From positions 1 through 5,480 of the forward strand of contig MU158550.1 in the NCBI GenBank assembly GCA_015711875.1: 5,480 nucleotides of DNA. Direction: 5' to 3'. The stretch's first letter is position 1, and each line of letters opens with the position of its first letter. A program made the translations under genes and the position numbers. Origin of the DNA: Candidatus Solincola jinzensis. Its GTDB lineage: Bacteria > Actinomycetota > Geothermincolia > Geothermincolales > RBG-13-55-18. Below are positions 5,206 to 5,480 of the stretch, in pieces. A model generated the notes under the pieces. It worked only from the letters and a program-made list of their open reading frames with translations. It was not told the origin of the DNA and searched no databases.

Positions 5206-5480
5206 ATGTCCGAAGGAGTCCGCGAGGAGCAGGTGGAACGTCCGGTCCATATGCTTATCACGGCACTGATGTGCGGGGAACACATGGGTATTCCGCATAT
5301 CTCCCTTTCCTCAGAGGAGGCGGAACCGGGCTCGAGGCTACCAGCGTGAACGAAGGCTTCGCGGCTTTTCCCGAACCGAAGCAAGAACGCCGATGGGCTC
5401 CTCATCCTGCCCGACTTCATCGCGGCCCGGATGCGGGAAAAGGCCTGCCGTTATCCGGGTCTTTCCCCCAAGGCCGGCCA
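5206..5480 (+). pseudogene. Unidentified ORF interrupted by an in-frame UGA, running off right edge
   Basis: From ATG 5206 (AGGA at 5195-5198, 7 bases upstream; ATG 5200 is also in frame) the frame encodes 47 residues, including RPVHMLITALMCGEHMGIPH, then meets TGA at 5347-5349. The same frame then stays open to the window end and reads like real protein with GC-ending codons (NADGLLILPDFIAARMREK). Another frame around 5346-5385 also gives plausible protein (VNEGFAAFPEPK), so two compensating frameshifts are an alternative to a single nonsense change. I do not recognise the family. It could be a decayed gene, two short genes, a sequence error, or a UGA read through as selenocysteine; a 9-bp bulged stem-loop lies at 5356-5382. 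It follows the TetR gene by 43 bases on the same strand and could be its target. Confidence 0.4.

Overview
This is GC-rich bacterial DNA with dense, GC-ending codons, Shine-Dalgarno sites close to the consensus (AAGGAGG-like), some TTG/GTG starts, and sigma70-type promoters lying in short AT-rich islands. This would fit a high-GC lineage such as an uncultivated anaerobic actinobacterium, but the sequence does not fix the taxon. I see no tRNA, rRNA, CRISPR array, insertion sequence or phage gene.

Layout. Positions 1-1474 (minus strand) form a two-gene operon. It starts with a truncated GlpA-like FAD oxidoreductase (893-1474) and continues into an amidohydrolase-2-type protein (896 to beyond the left edge). 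The two share a 4-base stop/start overlap, and a TTGACA/TATCAT promoter at 1517-1546 drives them. A gene-free divergent region (1547-1900) separates this operon from a short-chain dehydrogenase/reductase (2026-2904, plus), which has its own promoter at 1901-1929. A 411-base convergent gap follows, then family I inorganic pyrophosphatase (ppa, 3316-3840, minus) with its promoter at 3902-3929. About 500 bases without a convincing gene lead to a TetR-family regulator (4497-5162, plus). Its promoter (TTGATA-17-TATGAT) is covered by two overlapping palindromes, which suggests autoregulation. Downstream, 5206-5480 holds an open frame broken by one in-frame UGA and running off the right edge.

How the genes may work together. 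The divergent FAD oxidoreductase/amidohydrolase pair and the SDR look like accessory catabolic or redox genes; a joint pathway is only inferred from proximity. Ppa is a housekeeping enzyme facing the other way. The TetR protein resembles the electrophile-responsive NemR group, including a cysteine at the NemR Cys106 position, and may control itself and what follows.

Points worth a second look: an amidohydrolase lacking the usual metal ligands, a pyrophosphatase with Cys at a conserved active-site Tyr, the TetR operator layout, the truncated but translationally coupled FAD protein, and the UGA-interrupted frame followed by a stem-loop. Nothing here can be declared a new system from sequence alone.
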